In this document: positions 25,537 through 38,943 of the stretch, piece after piece
How positions within the stretch are numbered: the stretch's first letter is position 1
Layout of the letters: every line of letters begins with the position of its first letter
Made by a program: the position numbers and the translations under genes
Notes under the pieces: model-generated
Seen by the model: only the letters and a program-made list of their open reading frames with translations
Databases searched by the model: none
What the model was told of the DNA's origin: nothing
Assembly (NCBI GenBank): GCA_014871385.1
Contig: CM026424.1
Location: 20,241,321 to 20,305,320, forward strand
Origin: Ceratodon purpureus
Lineage: Eukaryota > Streptophyta > Bryopsida > Pseudoditrichales > Ditrichaceae
Length of the DNA: 64,000 nucleotides
Direction of reading: 5' to 3'

Positions 25537-26878
25537 CCGATGGGATAGGATTTGGGGTTATCTGGCCGTGATGGTGAAGAGAGGATGCGTCTGTACAGAG
25601 TTAGTTTGTTTGGGGACTTTCATCTAGACCAGTCGTAGTGTATACTGAATGTGAGATGAGAATATACAAAAAAGAAGAAGCAGGAGCAGCAGCAGCAGCA
25701 CTGAGAGTCAATGAGTTCTACACACACTTTTTTTTTCTGCCTTGGAATATAGGCGTTGTAATTTTATTTTGAGACAGGTTGATGATTATCACGTAGCTTG
25801 TTGATGATGTCTGGACGATGGTCTCCACAAGCAGGAGGCTTCTTTACTTATTAGGGGAACATGGATGCAGTTATCTGGAGATCAATCATTAATCTCCCTC
25901 CAGGCGAGCTTGCTCTGACAGACATGTTTCGATCTTCTCACCGCTATTGTATGATTTTTCTTATCAGTTGTAGAAATCAGCTCTCTTGCCTTCTAGATCG
26001 ATTATTGCTTGAACCGAGAGGAGTATGAAGTGATCGGCGGAGGTATTGCGGTAGCTGGTTGTGCCCATGAAGTGTATTTCTGTTGTCATTCGCCACCAAG
26101 TGTTAATAATCATTGTTTAGAATTACTCTTAAGAGCCCGAAATGCACACATTCACATGCTCTTTGGCTAAAACTTCATGTGATTTGCTTCAGACATCCAA
26201 CGTCTACATACTGGTAACTGTCCAAATTCCGTGAACAAATGTGAAATGGGGACGTTAGCGTTTTCTCTTTCAGTTACAATAATTGCTAGGCAAACTGCAA
26301 CGCGGTTCAAACTCAACGCTTTTGATAAGCGTTACTGTGCCCCAGCTTCAATCTAACTTACTGCGAAACTCGATAATTAAACACTTTCACAGCTGCCAAT
26401 CACTGCCCATAATACTCATGAGCCTGATCAAAATCACAAGATAGACACAATGTTGGGACGAGGTCTTCACAGGTGACTCAGTTGTTTCCTGCCAACCGTG
26501 AAATGACATTAGTGAAGATTTAGCAGGTTTCGTACTGAAAATGATAACAGGTTGGATTGGTTCGAATGACGAATATTTTCCACTAGAATTGCAGCATATA
26601 CAACTCTTCTCTAGGTGATAGATACGGCTCTAAAGCTTATGGCTCACACAAAGTTGGAGCACTGAAATGAGCAATTACAGTCATAGTGAAACTTGATGCT
26701 TCATTTCCACCCAGGTATGCAATCATAACAAGAATGGAAGACCAAGTCATCTGCTCGTCCTCTTACAGTACTACTGGATTTCCAGCAATACATTTCAAGC
26801 AACTTGAAGAATCTCAATCAACATTATTAGAAGAATCGTATTGTGCTGTGTTTTCAACCGTATTTGGGATCGCTCCAA
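25537..26878. other. Convergent spacer between EXO70 copy 2 and limit dextrinase
   Basis: Contains the 3' untranslated region of EXO70 copy 2, with a short AAGAAGAAGCAGGAGCAGCAGCAGCAGCA-like purine/CAG-rich run at about 25671-25702, and the dextrinase 3' untranslated region. No gene is supported. Confidence 0.5.
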
Positions 26879-29800
26879 TCACCTCTTTTCTACGAACACT
26901 GCTGTTGTCCGAGCAGGGACCTCAAAAACTCCAATGCTTGGCTCGAACTTGGATTGTCGCACTACTTTATCCGAAGACGATTCCTGTAATTCCAATGATA
27001 TTAAGCAGCAGAATGATTTCCATATCAACTGCTATAAAAATGGATGTGATCCTACATCATAATAATCTCTATGCAATTCAGGGGAAATTGACATATTCAA
27101 AGTTGACAACATTCGTGGTTGTTCGAGAAAACATTTCTTTGGAAAGATCAAGGAAAATTGGGATATTCATGGTTGAAAATATAATTTCAGTTTGGATTAC
27201 ACGGTGTCTAGAATCAAAACATGACCAGGTAATTGAGCTTTCATACCTGAATAGGGTGCAGTGTGAGAGCGTAATGCTTTAATGCCTCAACCTCAGCATC
27301 AAGCTTTGTTGGCCTGGCATTGATCACAACAGCAATTCGTCTAAACCTGCATAATTGAAACCACACCAGGTAGAAGGTTGAAATGATTAGTTGATAATAA
27401 GATCATTATTCTGTTGGTAATCCTAAAGATTGGAATCGAATTGTAATGAGGCTTATTGGTTTCTATGGATTCGTTTCAATCCAGGGTCCAGGACTCACGT
27501 GGGATCAAGTTGAGTAAGGCCTGGTTTGCCCAAATCACCGTCAGAGATACTGAAAACGATAACCCCGGGGATGCTTGCAGGTCCAGTATTGTGGAATTTC
27601 AGCCTCGCCTGGCAAGAAAAATCACAAAATATGAATCCATAAACTTCAGTGTACTATGTACTGATCTTACGGAAGAACGTCATATCCATTATTTACGAAT
27701 CGACCATCCAATGCATAAACTTCGAGTAACCTCACAATAATCTAGAAGTACCTGAATAGCATTTGCGGTTCTCAGCCGAAATAATGGTGATGAGAAGCGT
27801 ATGCTCAGGAACTCTAGAAAGTTCGCCTTGGTCGCAAGGATATGCTTCTTACTAGGCTTGAGGGATGGATTGCCCAGCAGCTTACGCATACTGCCAAGTA
27901 AAAGACATAATTCAATCAGTAGATATCATGAAAGTCAAAACTTGGCCTTCAACAGCTAAGACAACTATTTATACATTTTCACATCATTGACAAATCGTTC
28001 CGAAACTGAAGACCAAGTCAAAACACGTGGTATTTTCACAGAAACTCGACGCTCTGCCTGCTTACAGTGGCCATTTGTCGCCATTCTTAATTTTGGGAGG
28101 AAGACCCACGCCCCAGTTGTTTGTCTCGTATGAGAAATCCAGCCTGCCATTGCACCGGAGCAATCAATAATTAGTGCCATAATTCTAGAACTGAAAAGAC
28201 AGAAGTTTAAGAGCTGAGCAGAAAGCAAGGAGAATGTAACTTTTGAAACTACACCTGTTGAACCAATCGCCCGAGTTATAGGAGTCACGATCCAAGGACT
28301 TAGAGCGCAACAGTTCTTCTCCCGCATGAAAGAAAGGGATACCCTGCAACACATAAACATTGTTGTAGGTCTTACTGTTTTTAAATAGATGATAAAAATG
28401 CCATGAGTAGAAATTATCCAGAACAGGGATCAGAACGGCCATCAGGATAGAATGTCAACCTGGGCGACGCAAATGACACTGCTCGCAAGCTGGTTGATGC
28501 GGCACCGGTCTTCTAAACTGACATTGTCTGCAGCCTACACTTCAAAACCTGGTCAGTATGCCGAGTTGGCAAATCATCAGACGACTACATGCCAAGTATT
28601 GTTGGTCCTGAATAGTGAACTTGATTATAGTGATTCGCATAGTTGAAAAGCCAAACGATATTTAAAACTGTGGATGGTTCTACTGAGCAATACCTTCAGA
28701 GCTATCATGTCAAACAATGTTTCATTATCATGCGCTGAGACATAATTCACCTGCGCAGACAAGGAAATTAAGGTGGGTGTGGTCAGTCAAATATTGAAGG
28801 AACAGTTTCTCTAAACTTGACTGTGCCATAATAAGAGTATCTTTGCCAAACTAAACGGCCTAGGGATAAGTCTCAAGTCCTTAAAATAAAACCTGTAAGA
28901 TCTTAAAATTTATCAATATTCATAATGAGAACATAATAACAGATCACACACCAGCTCTTCTGGACTGCTTGCAAACGCAACTGGTTCATTGTTTTGATTC
29001 AGAACCTCAACTCCTTTCACCTGCACAACTTGGGCTCTTAGAACTAGTAGATGCTTTGAGATAATAAGTCATAAGCATGATAAAATAGCTGATAATTCAG
29101 ATGGTCTCCAAGATAATTTATCCTGAAGCAATTCGACTTTGACATTACAGAATAGCTTCAAAGTACAAATTCATAGACACATTCAAAGATCAGGTTTCCA
29201 AGCAGAAAAAAGTCGAATATTGCATATCAGATATACCTCATCGCCTTTGTAGGAAACAATTGTGTAATCTCTTAGATTAGCAGCCAGCCCCAACTGTTAC
29301 ATTAAACATGTTTCCACATCAATAGCTGATACAATGCGATTTTAAAAACAACCCCATCATATTATCTTGGAGATCATGCCGTCAAGAGTCCATGAAAATA
29401 CTCCAAACAAATGAAAGCGAGTACTGCAAAAGCTCCTCAAGTTTTACCTGCACCCAGTCTGTATGCTCGGCAAGAAGATTATGCATGGCCTCCTCACCAC
29501 CTTTGTACAAAGCGTTTGGCTGCACTCACAAACAAGCGGAGAGTGATCAAAAACAGGATTGAGCAAAAATTTCATAGCAGTATTCCCTGAGAGAGCATTA
29601 TTGATAGGTGGTGCATTACCACAAGAGCAAGGCCAGTCACCAGGCCCTGTCGTAAAGGATCTCCAAACGGAGTACCGCCGAGACATGTATCGCGTATCCG
29701 ATCATTGAAGCTGCACCCAAAATCAACAGGTTTAGATGACGAATATAAATTGTATTGAAAAATAGTAACGCGTATTAGAGAAAGAAGCTAACCTGCCAAT

Positions 29801-32800
29801 TCCCGTTCCTGCTAAATTCTGTTGAACGGCGTTCACACCACGAGCATTCTTGGCCACTTCTCCAAAATCCCATCCTTCTCCATAACTGTACAGATACAAA
29901 CAGAGTGAGCTTGTTATTACCAAGAACATAATGGAACTCTAAATACCCTGAGGTACATTGTAGATAGATGTCAAATCCCAGACACTGTTGTACATCAGGA
30001 ATGGGAGGTGATGAGGTCGTGGAAGTATGCCAAAGCTCACAAATATATCTTTGAGCCATCCACACCATCCTTGTCGATTGTCAAGCTTCTCACTGTCTCT
30101 TTCACTTTCATCATTGTATGCAACATTAGGTGCCCCATAAGGTCAAAGCGGAAGCCGTCTACCTGTACCACCAACGTTTCAAGCAATACTCAGATAACTT
30201 CACATTTAGATTAGAGCGACGATCTGACATTGCCCAACATGCAAGTAGTAATAGCATCTATTAGTATGAGGGAGTATAGTAAAGTTAAAGAGGAGAACAT
30301 TCAGAAATTAATGTCGGCAAAGAATGTTTGCAGTTTATGCTGAAGAAAGTGAATAAACCATTACCTTGTAGTTCACAACCCAATGCTTGACATCATCCAC
30401 AATAAGGCGATCTAACATGTAATGCTCACAAGCGGTGTTGTTCATGCATGTACTATGCTCTGCCTCTCCATCCCTGTTCAACCGAAGGTAATAATTTGGC
30501 ACTACCTGTCGAACAAATAGGTTCACAAAAAGTGTGTTATAAAGAGAATTTTCCAAAATCATCAAAATATTATCTTGTACATATGAGATCGACGATTTGT
30601 TGACGTAAACAAGTAACAAGATCTGCCCTCCGAATAGAACCATTCGAGCTGATGAGCCCCAAAATATACAATTTCCAAAGAGATACAAGGTCTTCTGACT
30701 ATCTGTTCATATTGACATTACCTTGTCCAAACACGAATGATGACCCGTAGGACCCGATCCATGCAAATGGTTATACACGACGTCCAGCACCACACGCAAG
30801 CCCATCTTGTTGATGGCCTGAATACACCACTTGACCAATAAGTACCATACACAAGTAACAGGAGAAATAAGAACCAAAATGTATAGAAACAGTGAAGAAT
30901 TTTCTATTACCTGCACCATAGTCCGGAACTCTATTATACGGGCTGGCCCATCAGGGTCAGTTGCATAGCTACCCTCTGGCACACCCCAATGTACGGGGTC
31001 ATATCTGAACCCCACACTTTAGTATAACTCAACTGCACTTGGGGAAACATAGATCATGAATCTGCTTTATATTCAATTGAAAATTCAGATCCCAAATAAT
31101 CAATTGAAAATTCAGTTAATAAGAATGTTGCGGACCAGCGTACCCCCAGTTGAAGGCATCTAAGTCTTGGATCGGTACAATAGCTGCTTGTTGCTCCTCT
31201 GAATCGGGTGCATATTTAATCAACATCTCCTCGTCTAGCAGGATAGAGCAATTAATCCCGAAGCATGAATTAGTTTTAAATAGATATAATTTACGAGGCA
31301 GTTTTATTGGAGAATTTTTTGGTGTTTCTAGACAAAATTTGAATTAAGCGTACGTGAGTAGTTGAGTCGGCATCCAGAAGTGATATGTGATATCAATAGC
31401 AAGTGAAGATTACAAGAAAATATATGAACCTTACCCACGGATTTCCAATTTTCTTTCCTTTCGTCAACACTTGAGAAGTCATAGCAGGGAAGCAGGTGAA
31501 GGTGCGAAAGACCTGCTTCAGCCATTTGCCTCAAATGAGCAACCCCTGCAGAGTTCTGCACACATAAAATTTGTGAGAAATCACAGATGATAAGAGTAGT
31601 TTCACCAAGCTAAACACGAAACTTAACACAAATTAGCACGACAGAAGCATATTTCCATAATTTAACTCCAACATTATGCACAAGAAAGGTGCCATAACCA
31701 AGAAAATCGAGAGAAGGATAATATGATGTAAACTGGACCTTTTGTGCAAACGCTAAGTACCCTCCTGCCACTGCTGGATCAACGGTCTTATCCGAAATGC
31801 TGTGAAGATAAATTTACAGTTTAGAAGCTTTTGATTCAAACACAAAGCACTCCATGCCCCAGACGGTATCATCAGAAAGAAACAAAAGTTACATCTGGGG
31901 CTATTATCATCATTAAGATGTCCTCACGCAAGAGATATACCTGAAATCTCTAACGTGTAGCTCATATATGACAATGTCAGTAAATGAATCAAGCTTGGGC
32001 TTCTCAGTTCCAAGATTTGCCCATCCCTCAGGTGCAAGATGCGCATCCGCCATATCGAGAATGAGAGTTCGCTCTCCATTGGCAGAGAGGCTGAACGTAC
32101 ACAATACCAGTGCAAATGATTCAGGAAGAAAGATAATGTGTGAAGACAGCATGCCAATTGAAACTGACAAGTCAAGGCTCAAGATCTCGACCCTAATACA
32201 TACTTACACTTGGAATACCGAGCTATGAAAATGAAAATTGGTACACATAAATATTGAGGATCTTACAAAACATCTTTGAGCAACACAGTAAATATCTCAC
32301 GGAAAAAATCATCATTGGAATTCTTACCCCCGGGAATAGGGATCAGTTGCCAGAGAAACCTCAATTAGTTGGGTGACTGGAGAATAAACCGTAACTTCAT
32401 AGAGATAGTATTTGCCCTTCCAAGAACTGGGTCCACCGGTAGACCAGACACCGTTGTCTTCGTAAAGTTGCAATGTCTCCTCGGGCTCTCCACCTGTTGG
32501 TGTGGAATACAAGAACAAACGCACGTTCTACACAGAATCTAGTCAGCTCCAATGGAGTCGTGAGAGGATCAAAAGCAGCTGCATATGTTGTAGTCAAATC
32601 TGTATTGATTTTTAGATAAATGCCGTCATAGAGAAGTTCTCAAACTTTACAAAATTCTTACAACAACATTCATGAGTAGCCCATTTCAAGTTTGAGCACC
32701 ATATGTCCGGAATGGAGAATGAATCATTTATATATGTATGTTTAATGTTCAATACCTGTGCCGTGGGTGCCCAAAGGTTGAATGTAACACCATCTGCCGT

Positions 32801-34203
32801 TACATCTACACCAAGAGGACCATCGTATGCAAAGAGATCATCCAACACACCGGCCACTTGGATCCCAGTCGCATCAGTAGCTGCTCCCTCCCCTGTTCAT
32901 GAAAACCCCACAATGCCTGTTAGTTGAAGCTACTGTGACAACGAGACGGGATGGACTGTGATGCTCATCACTGAAATGTGCATACTTCATTCTTGGTCAG
33001 ATATTCTTACAATCAGTTGCTGACAAGACCAAACGTGACTTCAATAATTTCTTGACATCGACTTTGGCAGGCAACCGCCATGCGCGATACCCTGCGATGT
33101 GAGGGAACTTCTTCAGCACCTGGCAAAATAGATTCAAATGAGAATCCTATCAGTTTTCAGATGGATCAAACGTAAAACCCTAGCTGTAGATGACCAAACA
33201 CCGAACACACTAGTTCTACTTTATTCTAGTTTGCTACCTTTGGAGGTAAGCCGTTTGCATCTTCTTCCAGCTTCACGAGAACATCCGACCCTGGTCAGTA
33301 CAAACAAAACTCATGGTTTAAATTCTTCGTAAGTGTCGAAAATTGGAAAACTTCTCAGATTTACTCAACAGCGTAGATCAACGAATTCACTGAATGTAGA
33401 AAAGGTTCTGGAAAGTGCTGAGATCGTCCCCACCTTCAACACCTTTCGAGGTGGCTTTCAATTTGGCAGTGCTGCTGGAATGTAGATAAACTTGGGAACT
33501 GTCGCCTTTGGGGTTCCAAGCGAGCAAGTCCTTCAAAACCCAAAAGGACCGTGACTTGCTAAGGTCACCCTGTCATTCCAACCTCAATTAGATTAGAACT
33601 CATCGTATCAACCTCTCTATTGACGGCTGGAAGGTTGGACAATGTGATCAATTCTCGAAAGAGCTATTCTGCAGAAGACCTTCAACTAACATGTTGATTG
33701 CAGTATCACCGTTGCTTGCTGGTTGATCTGAAATGAAGAAAACAGAAGCAGAACACAGTTCTATTGCATAGCTTCACAGGTATACCGACTAAGGGTTTCT
33801 AATACAGAGTAGATGTCCTTACGACTGGCACACGATGGGACAGATAGCCATTCATTTCTGACAAGAGTGTCGGCCTCCTCGAACAAGCCAACTTTCTGAG
33901 TCCGATTGATATAACGACGGTGTTACAGTCCTGCATTCACAATCGGAAAAAAACCAATGAACATCAAGGCAAAATCGAGCACAAAGAAAGATTGAGGTGT
34001 TGTCGATTATGCTAGGGTTCAAAAAGTCGACGGGATATGTAATCTCTACACACAGTACCCAAACATTTACATCGACCCTCACCGATGATCAAAGTATCTG
34101 AGATCAGTGTAAGCGAACTAGGAACCCAGATCGCGATCGGAGCAGAAATGCAACCACTGAGGCAACTCGACGACACAATGCAGGTCAGCATCAACCTCGG
34201 CAC
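26879..34203 (-). CDS. Plastid limit dextrinase (pullulanase-type debranching enzyme), about 25 exons
   Basis: GH13 pullulanase/limit dextrinase, which hydrolyses alpha-1,6 branch points of starch-derived dextrins in plastids. The coding region is split into roughly two dozen short exons. In protein order: N-terminal beta domain with [14 protein letters not shown] (about 33.56 kb), [28 protein letters not shown] (about 32.85 kb), [46 protein letters not shown]. Catalytic regions follow: I is [15 protein letters not shown] (30.76 kb), II is [11 protein letters not shown] with the nucleophile Asp (30.15 kb), III is [10 protein letters not shown] with the acid/base Glu (29.88 kb), IV is [13 protein letters not shown] (28.73 kb). 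Then [34 protein letters not shown] sequence, and a last exon, 26983-26879, ending [13 protein letters not shown]. No stop or frameshift was seen in the mature part. The first two or three exons (33.6-34.2 kb), carrying the transit peptide, could not be joined in phase; the 34203 start ([13 protein letters not shown]) is tentative. Confidence 0.93.
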
Positions 34204-35998
34204 TCACCTCTCAACGATTTCGCAGGCAACAGGACATCACTAGTTCTGGAGATCAATGTCTCTTACATGTGGCCGTTAAGTCTAATTTCAGATCCCTTCC
34301 TTGCTACTGTGCTTGAAGGGAATTGATTACCTCCGAAGATTCTCGCACTCCTTTAAATGGAGACTCGGGTCACGCGGAATAGCAAAGTAGGAAGCAATGA
34401 TCAACTTAATGTTATAGATGTCCCTCTTGCGGTGGTTGTAGCCACCGTCCAGGACTAAGACCTGCCACCTTCAGAAAAAAAATATTGACACTGTACTGAA
34501 CCAAATCCTGCCAAGGTATGGATGGAATCACATGTGCCTAACGTGAAGGATTTCTCCCGCTCCACTAGTACATCGGTGAAGGATCTGGAGATCGGCAATT
34601 CCGAGGTAGCAGATCAAGAACAACAGACATTCTGCCGCATCATTCTGCGAACCTTCACAAAATCTCAAATGTCAGCCAAACCTTACCTTTCTCCAGAATC
34701 ACAGAATTCATCCCGATGTAATCTCCCACTGTCGCGCAGAAGCTCACACTAGCATTAACTTAGAAAACCATTTGTGATCTAAACTAATTTGGTATTACTG
34801 AATGCACCGATGAGTCCTGAGCTTTGAAAAATACTCGGACTGCCACTGAAATTTCAAAATACGGCTGAGATGGGATTGTGTTTGGGTATGTTTATGGCTG
34901 ATCCAGTGTTGTGATAAATCTATTGCTACTTAATCCAGTGGATGAAACATTCCCTTTCTAGAAATCAGTGAACCTTGTAGTTGGGAGATGAAGTCTCGGT
35001 AGTGGGTCCGGCATCGTCAGGTTTATCGATCTCTCCGCTCAACTTCGGACCCACCAGATGGCAGCGTCGTGGGGATAAAGACATAAATTGGAGAGCAATT
35101 CAAGCGACGGTGACAAGGAAAGGGATGGTTGAGGGAGGCTTCTGTACCTGGAAATCATTCTTAACCATTCGCACCCTCAAGCTGCGCAGGCTTCATGTTT
35201 GTAATGAAGAATTTGTTATTCAGAGGAGAAGTCGCAAGATAATCTCCAGGAGTGTGACTCAAATTCTTGGAATGAAAACAGTGTAGAAATGGATATTAAA
35301 ATGAGTGCGCAAATTTCACCGCTCTCATGTCATCGAGTTACACCGATTTCACTTCTCCTTTTCCAAAGCTTCAGGTAAGTGCTTGTACTTCGGATGACAG
35401 AATAAGCAGATGTTAGGCATTCCCGAGCCTTGCAGCCTGCTCAAACTCCAATTTAGTGAAATCCTCTGGCCCAGCATGCAGTGGTCGTACATCTGAGAGT
35501 CCTTTCCTTGGTATTCCAAAGCTACGTCAGCTCTGCAGAACTTCGTGCCAAGTTTGGTCATGTGATCATGTCATCCACACTCTCGAAAACAGTGTCGGAA
35601 ACTTCAGTAGGGCATGTGCAGTGACCCAGCCATCCTAGCTGTTGAGAATGATGAAAATATGGTGGTGAAATCTCCTGCATTTTGGACACCAAACCCATGG
35701 GCCAGCCATGGAAATGATCGAATTTTTGCAACAGATCGCAAAATTTATAGAAAATGTACAAAAACAACTTAACCTGCCAAACACTAAGCTAATGAGACGT
35801 TAGGCGTTAGCCTTCTGTTTTGATTCTCACGTTCCATCTTACAAACAGTCCAGATCATCATCACATGCTTTGGAGTGACTATAACGAGTACTCAAATTGG
35901 GTCATCTATTAACATAATGCACTCGAAACTAAAGAAATCAGCAGCTGCTAACCATGAACGCAAACTCAGCGGTGAGTGCAGCTGCAAGAGTTGCGTGT
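34204..35998. other. Spacer between limit dextrinase and the dioxygenase
   Basis: Holds the dextrinase promoter region and the dioxygenase 3' untranslated region. Several open frames of 60-100 codons occur on both strands but none shows a conserved domain, consistent splicing or coding-like composition. Confidence 0.5.
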
Positions 35999-37390
35999 TC
36001 AGGCGATTGCAATTTTGTCAATCAGTAGGCCAGGTTTGGTAGTGCCTTTGCTGATCATTCCAACATACTCCGCCCACGATACAGCTTTATACTTGCGTGG
36101 ATGCGCTTCGTCTATAAGCTCGGAGGGAGCTGAAATTACCGATTCCAGACGAGGATTCTTGAAGAATATGAGAGAGTACCGTGAAGCTGTTGGATTCAAC
36201 GCCACCCTGTGCTGCACACTCTGATATCGTCCATTGCTCCATATCTGAAACTCCACGTTCGATGTCAGCAAATTAAGAAGATGTATACAACTATGCAACG
36301 TCAACCAAACCCCAATCCTAGGATCAGGTTACAAACAACAAATCAACAATGGCTACACTAGCAAACTATTTCTAGAAATTCAACAAGTGGTGAAGGAAGA
36401 GGATGAGCCAATTGCGAAGTACCTGTAGTATGTCGCCGACGTTGACGAAGAGAGTGCCAGCTTCAGGCCGAACAGTCAGCCACTTGCCATCTTTCAGCAA
36501 CTGGAGTCCGGGATACTCTTGGTACAAAACGGCCATGGTGTGAGGGTCAGTGTGCGCTCGGAGGCCCCTGGCGAGCTCCGGTCTCGGACAAGCGGGGTAA
36601 TGCGCGACGTTGAAGCCACCGCAAGTGTTGTCGTGAAACGCCGTCAGTTTCTCGGATTTCACTCCAAGCCCTTCCGTCAGAAGCTCGAAGAGCTGTTCTG
36701 TCAAGGCGTCCATGTGATCCATGTACTTGAGAATAGCCTCACTGCGCCACACAACATCACAAACTAAGCACCAATTGTGTATGTCTCTTCATCAATCCCT
36801 AATCGTCATAAGCGAGTGAGGACGGGACATAACCTGATGCGCCCGTCGTCTTCCGGCCACGCCCCCTGCGCCAGCTTCCGGAACAGATCCTCCTTCCGCT
36901 TGAAGTAGAGCCGCTCCGTCCAACTTGGGTGCTGCCCATCCACGTCCGTGATCATGGTCCCCGGGGTGTAGCCGAAGTAACTCCTGGGCATGTCGGACTT
37001 CATCTCCAGCTTCTCCTCAATGGGCTTCGCAAAAAACCCTCGCACTTGCTCCAGAATGCGCTGGATGAGCTCCAGGGGGACGCCATGGTTGACCACCTTG
37101 AAGAACCCCCACGTCTCAGCTGCATGCGCCAGACGGGCGATCGTCTCCTGCCGCTGCTTCTCATCCCCGGACGCCAATGTCGACAAGTCGATCACGGGGA
37201 ACTCCGCATCGTCGACAAAGTTGTCGAACGCGGAGTCGAATCGCAGAGCCTCCGGGAGAACGAACTCCTGCACGTTGTGCTTGTCACCTTCGAAAAAAGA
37301 ATGGTGTCCAAGGCCATCACCCAAGTGTTGCGCTTTCCCTACACCAGCAGATACTTCGGGAACTAGAATCTCTCCTGCAGCTGGTGCCAT
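35999..37390 (-). CDS. 2-oxoglutarate/Fe(II)-dependent dioxygenase
   Basis: Soluble non-haem iron dioxygenase of the plant DOXC-like family (gibberellin oxidase, flavonoid and related enzymes). Three exons on the minus strand, 37390-36834, 36741-36423 and 36244-35999, join in phase to 373 residues, a normal length. The N-terminal DIOX_N part contains FPVIDLSTL and ETWGFFKVVNHGVP. The jelly-roll core shows FNVAHYPACPRPELARGLRAHTDPH (split here for reading as HTDPH for the first iron His and the Asp), the distal iron His in SVQHRVALNP, and RYSLIFF as the R-x-S 2-oxoglutarate-binding motif. All cofactor ligands are present, so it should be active. The substrate cannot be told from sequence; the YFGYTPG segment and long N-terminus do not single out a known subfamily to me. 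Confidence 0.93.
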
Positions 37391-38943
37391 GGAGTCCAGC
37401 TCCTATATTTGTTACCAAAGTTGTGTGGCGATTTGATATAAGAGTGAGAGTGAGTGATCATTCGGTTCACGGCGGGAAGAGTCATGCAACAATGACATGA
37501 CTTTGCGTGTGTATGTGTGTTTGTGTTTGAAGGTTGCTGTAGACGATGGAATGCATCCTCAACTTGCTTTCAAAGTAATGCAAGTCTGCAAGTCTACTTC
37601 AGTGACGCCCAAGTGACGACACAGCCTTCGGATAGTATTTTCTAGCGGATAACTCATCAATAAGTTAAGTTCAGAATCCTTTAATCCACGGAGTTTGCAT
37701 CAACTTGTCAAAGTTTCGAAGCTTTCAAATGGCCGTTCTGCTTAAATCTGAGAAAAGATCAGGAGACTATGTCTGTAGTTTAGTCAGAAAATATTTAGCA
37801 TGGTCATTTACCGAAAGGTCCCATGTCTAGATTAGGTCATTGGCTTCGTATAATTTGCATCGTGCCGGGGTTCACTTAGAGTGCAATTAAAGAAATGACA
37901 ACAGCCCGTGATAACTTAGGCAGGAAGTGTGGATAAGTTGAACAGAAAGTGAAAAGAAATTGTACGAAACTGTGCACTTGTGGGTCCCTAATAACTTCTG
38001 CATAATTTATACAATTACCGACAGTTTTGGAGGAGTGGCACTTCCATCAACCTGGCGCAAAGCCTGGACCAAGGTGGCCATCCAGCATTATTCTTGTGCT
38101 CCAGAGCCTTCGGCCTTGCCCTGGCTCCGAGAGTGGCGAAGATGCAAACCTGCGACGCTCAGGAGCCTAGTACCATCATATCTGCATGTGTTCTTTGCCT
38201 GCATAATGGAACAAGTGCTAGCTAGAACCGGTCCATCTCTTTGGCTTCGGTGTTGTAAACTCTGACGTTTCTAGGGATGACTCATCTTGAATGGCCGCCG
38301 TGTCCATCTTGGGGTTTTTCAACTTTTTTTCATGGGATCCACTTCTGCTTGGTTGGCGATTACTGGCTAGCGGGTCGACCCTTGCCATCTGCAACACAAG
38401 CTCCCCGGTCCTAGCCTTGCACCGGGTAAGTACATCTGGATACATGTTCGTGCGTGATTTTTAGGTTTTGTGCCGTAGTTCACAGAACTTGTATGCAAGT
38501 ACCGGACTAAATGGGAACAGCTTCAGTGGTTGTTTCACTTGATTTTTTAGTTGTGTGGATTGAAGTCTCATTTGACGTCAAGAAGTGGAGTTCGGTGTCG
38601 GTTGTCGGTAGGACGAATAGGGTAAAAATGTTATGAAGTGTTTGTTGAAGATTCTAACAATTTGGATCTGAGCATAATTAGGATCGCAAATTGTGGCTTG
38701 CTGTGCAGCCTCATAGAAATCTGATACTTCGGCACACCTTGCAAGAGCCTTGCGTTAAGCTTCTGAAAACTCTCCTCAACCCCGTATTTCTGCTGGGAGG
38801 CAGCAGGTTATATCCTCCACAGTGCCTTTGTACAGCAGAAGATCAGAGTATGCAGAAGAGTTTGAAAACTAGAGAACACATAGCGCTCTTATGCAACTCT
38901 CTCATTCATCTTCAAGAGGGATACAGAATCCACAAAGCTTCAA
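37391..38943. other. Divergent spacer between the dioxygenase and the kinase-AP2 gene
   Basis: About 1.55 kb holding two divergent promoters. An open frame at 38691-38999 overlaps the kinase start in another frame and has no recognisable domain. No gene is supported. Confidence 0.5.
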
